Of a stretch of DNA of 41,757 nucleotides, positions 40,226 to 41,757 are shown one piece after another. Both the position numbers and the translations under genes were made by a program. Source of the stretch: a virus; IMG/VR virus record IMGVR_UViG_3300025141_009213, positions 1-41,757 of that record. The stretch is one strand, 5' to 3'. The notes under the pieces are model-generated. The model worked only from the letters and a program-made list of their open reading frames with translations. It did not search any database and was not told the DNA's origin. Positions within the stretch are counted from its first letter, which is position 1. Every line of letters starts with the position of its first letter.

Positions 40226-40246
40226 TTTATTTCACTGTGTTCTTTA
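40226..40246 (+). promoter_or_regulatory. Conserved box 3
   Basis: Exact consensus. Followed by ATGAGTTTTACTC and the ATG at 40259. The leader and start can fold as ATGAG-TTTTA-CTCAT. Confidence 0.75.
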
Positions 40247-40258
40247 TGAGTTTTACTC

Positions 40259-40372
40259 ATGCTTCACAGCTTTGCTGTAAACACAATCCAGTTCATCGCT
40301 GTTTTCACCATCTCTTACACCGCAGGTTACCTGCTCGGATTGGCTGGTGTTCCACCAATCTGGAAGCGTTAA
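40259..40372 (+). CDS. Cassette protein 3, 37-residue membrane peptide
   Basis: MLHSFAVNTIQFIAVFTISY then TAGYLLGLAGVPPIWKR. A single hydrophobic helix of about 20 residues with a basic C-terminal end, so probably an inner-membrane peptide. Position relative to box and hairpin matches the other array genes. No Shine-Dalgarno sequence. Confidence 0.6.
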   Translation: MLHSFAVNTIQFIAVFTISYTAGYLLGLAGVPPIWKR

Positions 40373-40377
40373 GCCTT

Positions 40378-40395
40378 AGGCCCCTCTTGGGGCCT
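40378..40395 (+). terminator. Cassette hairpin 4
   Basis: AGGCCCC-TCTT-GGGGCCT, a seven-pair stem, followed by TTATTT. Five bases after the preceding stop. Confidence 0.85.
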
Positions 40396-40415
40396 TTATT
40401 TCACTGTGTTCTTTA
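40395..40415 (+). promoter_or_regulatory. Conserved box 4
   Basis: Exact consensus. The ATG follows after a short leader, at 40426 (or 40417). Confidence 0.75.
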
Positions 40416-40425
40416 TATGTTCACA

Positions 40426-40665
40426 ATGAACAGTATCTTTATCCTACGTAAGACCTTCCCTTCCGGTTACATGTCAACCTGGAAGTTCGGACAAACCGTA
40501 GACGGTGGCTATGTAGCTATCTCTAACAAGGGTGCTAGGAAGCAATTTGCTGACTTGATAGCCCTTGAGACCTGTGTCACTAACTTCATTCAGAAGTATG
40601 CCTACGGTCAGAGAACTACTCCACCTATACGCCGAGTTGGGAAGCAACTTGCGTTAGCTATCTGA
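40426..40665 (+). CDS. Cassette protein 4, 79 residues, unknown function
   Basis: MNSIFILRKTFPSGYMSTWK, then GQTVDGGYVAISNKGARKQF, ADLIALETCVTNFIQKYAYG and a basic end (RRVGKQLALAI). A small basic alpha/beta protein. Start at 40426 gives the usual leader spacing; 40417 (MFTMNS) is in frame and possible. A longer open frame running back to 40237 crosses the previous cassette and is not credible. Confidence 0.65.
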   Translation: MNSIFILRKTFPSGYMSTWKFGQTVDGGYVAISNKGARKQFADLIALETCVTNFIQKYAYGQRTTPPIRRVGKQLALAI

Positions 40666-40671
40666 TGTATT

Positions 40672-40687
40672 GCCCCCTATTGGGGGC
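40672..40687 (+). terminator. Cassette hairpin 5
   Basis: GCCCCC-TATT-GGGGGC, a perfect six-pair stem, followed by TTTATTT. Confidence 0.85.
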
Positions 40688-40708
40688 TTTATTTCACTGT
40701 GTTCATTA
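40688..40708 (+). promoter_or_regulatory. Conserved box 5
   Basis: Consensus except GTTCATTA for GTTCTTTA. Confidence 0.75.
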
Positions 40709-40719
40709 TGCATTTAATT

Positions 40720-40872
40720 ATGCGTACTTTCCTCATTACCTCAGACCCTGCTGAGGCTAATCAGCTATATAACTATGCTTTAGCAACCGGACTTGATCTG
40801 GATGCTGATGACATGGAATACTTACGTGAATTAGCTGCTTTAGATGACATTAAAGAGGACTCTCCTTTCTAA
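40720..40872 (+). CDS. Cassette protein 5, 50-residue acidic helical protein
   Basis: MRTFLITSDPAEANQLYNYA, LATGLDLDADDMEYLRELAA, LDDIKEDSPF. Strongly acidic and almost wholly helical. An in-frame ATG at 40708 (MHLIMRTF) begins at the last base of the box; 40720 gives the array's usual spacing. DNA-mimic or inhibitor functions are common among such small acidic phage proteins, but nothing here proves that. Confidence 0.6.
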   Translation: MRTFLITSDPAEANQLYNYALATGLDLDADDMEYLRELAALDDIKEDSPF

Positions 40873-40885
40873 ATCATCAACCCTT

Positions 40886-40903
40886 AGGCCCTTCACAGGG
40901 CCT
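40886..40903 (+). terminator. Cassette hairpin 6
   Basis: AGGCCCT-TCAC-AGGGCCT, a seven-pair stem, followed by TTATTT. Confidence 0.85.
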
Positions 40904-40923
40904 TTATTTCACTGTGTTCTTTG
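40903..40923 (+). promoter_or_regulatory. Conserved box 6
   Basis: Consensus with the final A replaced by G. The leader TGAGTTTAATCTT is close to those of cassettes 2 and 3. Confidence 0.75.
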
Positions 40924-40936
40924 TGAGTTTAATCTT

Positions 40937-41125
40937 ATGCTTGAAAGCATAGATTTTATATCCACAGCCCAGGCGACCTCTTTCATCTGGTCGTCCAACA
41001 TAGTCTCTGCTATGGACATGCTGATTTATGAAGGATTCCCTCCTTCAGAGATCATGTCTGCCAAATGGGCCTACCACGATCCTTTTAATAAGGATTACTG
41101 GGAATACTCCTTCAGTGTTTCCTAA
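40937..41125 (+). CDS. Cassette protein 6, 62 residues, unknown function
   Basis: MLESIDFISTAQATSFIWSS, NIVSAMDMLIYEGFPPSEIM, then an aromatic C-terminus (WAYHDPFNKDYWEYSFSVS). Helical N-terminal half, soluble. The frame is open further upstream, but only the ATG at 40937 fits the box spacing. Confidence 0.65.
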   Translation: MLESIDFISTAQATSFIWSSNIVSAMDMLIYEGFPPSEIMSAKWAYHDPFNKDYWEYSFSVS

Positions 41126-41135
41126 CTTAAATCCC

Positions 41136-41151
41136 CCCCCCTCACGGGGGG
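41136..41151 (+). terminator. Cassette hairpin 7
   Basis: CCCCCC-TCAC-GGGGGG, a perfect six-pair stem (the C run begins three bases earlier), followed by TTTATTT. Confidence 0.85.
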
Positions 41152-41172
41152 TTTATTTCACTGTGTTCTTTA
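41152..41172 (+). promoter_or_regulatory. Conserved box 7
   Basis: Exact consensus, followed by AGTATTACCT and the ATG at 41183. Confidence 0.75.
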
Positions 41173-41182
41173 AGTATTACCT

Positions 41183-41320
41183 ATGTTTCGCTTTGTATTT
41201 CTTGCTCTCATAGCTACAGGTTTTTACACCGCTATTAACTTGTCTACAAAAGCTATTGAATGCAAAACTACCGAGACACAAGTCGAGTGTGCAGCCCGTG
41301 CTGCTGAACTGACGGACTAG
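41183..41320 (+). CDS. Cassette protein 7, 45 residues, signal peptide or membrane helix
   Basis: MFRFVFLALIATGFYTAINL, then STKAIECKTTETQVECAARA and AELTD. An N-terminal basic residue and hydrophobic helix, then a polar part with two Cys ten residues apart (C27, C36) that could form a disulfide outside the cytoplasm. Probably exported or membrane-anchored. Confidence 0.6.
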   Translation: MFRFVFLALIATGFYTAINLSTKAIECKTTETQVECAARAAELTD

Positions 41321-41328
41321 AAACTATA

Positions 41329-41342
41329 CCCCCTATCGGGGG
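41329..41342 (+). terminator. Cassette hairpin 8
   Basis: CCCCC-TATC-GGGGG, followed by TTTTTATT. Confidence 0.85.
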
Positions 41343-41364
41343 TTTTTATTCATGGTGTTATTTA
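41343..41364 (+). promoter_or_regulatory. Conserved box 8 (diverged)
   Basis: Reads TTTTTATTCATGGTGTTATTTA, the most diverged copy of the box. It is followed by AAATCAGCACC and the ATG at 41377. The element TATAAATCAGC overlaps its end. Confidence 0.65.
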
Positions 41365-41376
41365 TAAATCAGCACC

Positions 41377-41442
41377 ATGGACTTACTAGTTTACATCGCA
41401 ATCCTCTCCATCTGGGGAGTATGCATGTTGGTCATGGAATGA
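41377..41442 (+). CDS. Cassette protein 8, 21-residue membrane peptide
   Basis: The whole product is MDLLVYIAILSIWGVCMLVM followed by Glu: one transmembrane helix and almost nothing else. It is accepted as a gene because it stands at the same distance from hairpin and box as the others. A seven-base-later mini-frame (MDLLKV, 41452-41466) repeats its first four residues. Confidence 0.45.
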   Translation: MDLLVYIAILSIWGVCMLVME

Positions 41443-41472
41443 GCTAAAGAATGGACTTGCTAAAAGTCTAAG

Positions 41473-41488
41473 GCCCCCTATTGGGGGC
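41473..41488 (+). terminator. Cassette hairpin 9
   Basis: GCCCCC-TATT-GGGGGC, a perfect six-pair stem, followed by TTTATTT. Confidence 0.85.
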
Positions 41489-41509
41489 TTTATTTCACTG
41501 TGTTCTTTG
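41489..41509 (+). promoter_or_regulatory. Conserved box 9 with a Shine-Dalgarno site
   Basis: Consensus with final G. Its end merges into GGAG eight bases before the ATG at 41521, the only array leader with a clear ribosome site. Confidence 0.75.
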
Positions 41510-41520
41510 GAGATAGACAC

Positions 41521-41739
41521 ATGTCTAACTCAACTCAGATCTCTTCTAGAGAAAGAGATGAGGTGCGAACTCTTATCAACAATCTCCTTCCTAGTTTAGG
41601 AATCTCTCCTGACTTCTACTATCTCGTTAATCGAGCTATTTCAGAAGCAGAAGACAGGACCTACGAGGAGGAGTATCAGACCTCTCTTCTACTTGAATGG
41701 GAGGCGAGATGTGATCTTGAATCTTGTCTAGGAGTTTGA
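41521..41739 (+). CDS. Cassette protein 9, 72 residues, acidic helical, unknown function
   Basis: MSNSTQISSRERDEVRTLIN, NLLPSLGISPDFYYLVNRAI, SEAEDRTYEEEYQTSLLLEW, then EARCDLESCLGV. Helical and acidic. The ATG at 41521 has GGAG at proper spacing; an in-frame ATG at 41500 lies inside the box and is rejected. A C run begins 12 bases after the stop and continues to the window end, the left arm of a tenth hairpin. Confidence 0.7.
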   Translation: MSNSTQISSRERDEVRTLINNLLPSLGISPDFYYLVNRAISEAEDRTYEEEYQTSLLLEWEARCDLESCLGV

Positions 41740-41757
41740 TCATCAGTAACCCCCCCC

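Noticed and set aside
40237-40665. A 142-codon open frame on the plus strand
   Set aside because: It starts inside a conserved box, crosses cassette 3 and hairpin 4 in another frame, and only its last 79-82 codons have protein-like content. The cassette 4 start is used instead.
39740-41757. Regular hairpin-box units considered as a CRISPR array or integron
   Set aside because: Spacing is irregular and the spacers are protein-coding in one direction. Repeats are not uniform palindromic units, and no cas or integrase gene is in view; integron attC sites also have a different fold.
41745-41757. C run at the window end as a possible genome terminus
   Set aside because: It matches the left arm of the next cassette hairpin (compare 41133-41141), so it is simply cut by the window edge.

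Overview
The window looks like about 42 kb of a tailed phage that infects cyanobacteria. The evidence is a headful/terminase and capsid gene set, marine-cyanophage-style tail fibres (a DGVT repeat fibre and a LamG/SPRY giant fibre), and a complete sigma-70 factor that resembles cyanobacterial group 2 sigma factors. No tail sheath, tail tube or tape-measure protein is recognisable, and many Gly/Ala-rich membrane-prone proteins are present. I therefore lean towards a short-tailed (podovirus-like) virion, but this is inference.

Layout. Positions 86-14278 on the minus strand run, in transcription order, from the major capsid protein through a second capsid-associated protein, connector and accessory virion proteins, and a SWIM-finger protein to three tail fibre genes. 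Positions 14401-15523 on the plus strand hold an HNH homing-type endonuclease and an Ig/PKD-domain protein. Positions 15520-27061 on the minus strand hold the packaging and portal block: an 822-residue repeat protein, a possible small terminase, a small basic protein, the large terminase, a repeat-domain protein, the portal, a scaffold-like protein that overlaps the portal gene by 488 bases, a second repeat-domain protein, a small protein, the sigma factor and a virion-like protein. Positions 27164-29380 on the plus strand hold two cell-wall hydrolase genes that share an almost identical N-terminal half but carry unrelated catalytic domains (GH73-like and M15/LAS-like). Positions 29389-38524 on the minus strand hold ten proteins I mostly cannot name. 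They look like internal or ejection proteins, and one ends in an S74-type chaperone domain.

Positions 38525-39739 are a mostly non-coding divergent region with inverted and direct repeats. From 39740 to the window end the plus strand carries an array of nine tiny genes (21-72 codons). Each is preceded by the same module: a GC-rich hairpin with a four-base loop, then an almost invariant box of about 21 bases (core TTATTTCACTGTGTTCTTT), then a leader of 11-15 bases, usually without a Shine-Dalgarno sequence. The array runs off the window with the start of a tenth hairpin. I regard this repeated hairpin-plus-box cassette system as the most likely undescribed feature here.

The minus-strand genes show a recurring TAGAATAG/TATAATAG motif 9-50 bases before their start codons. 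It is a candidate promoter element, possibly read by the phage sigma factor. All functional calls rest on reading the sequence; no database search was possible.
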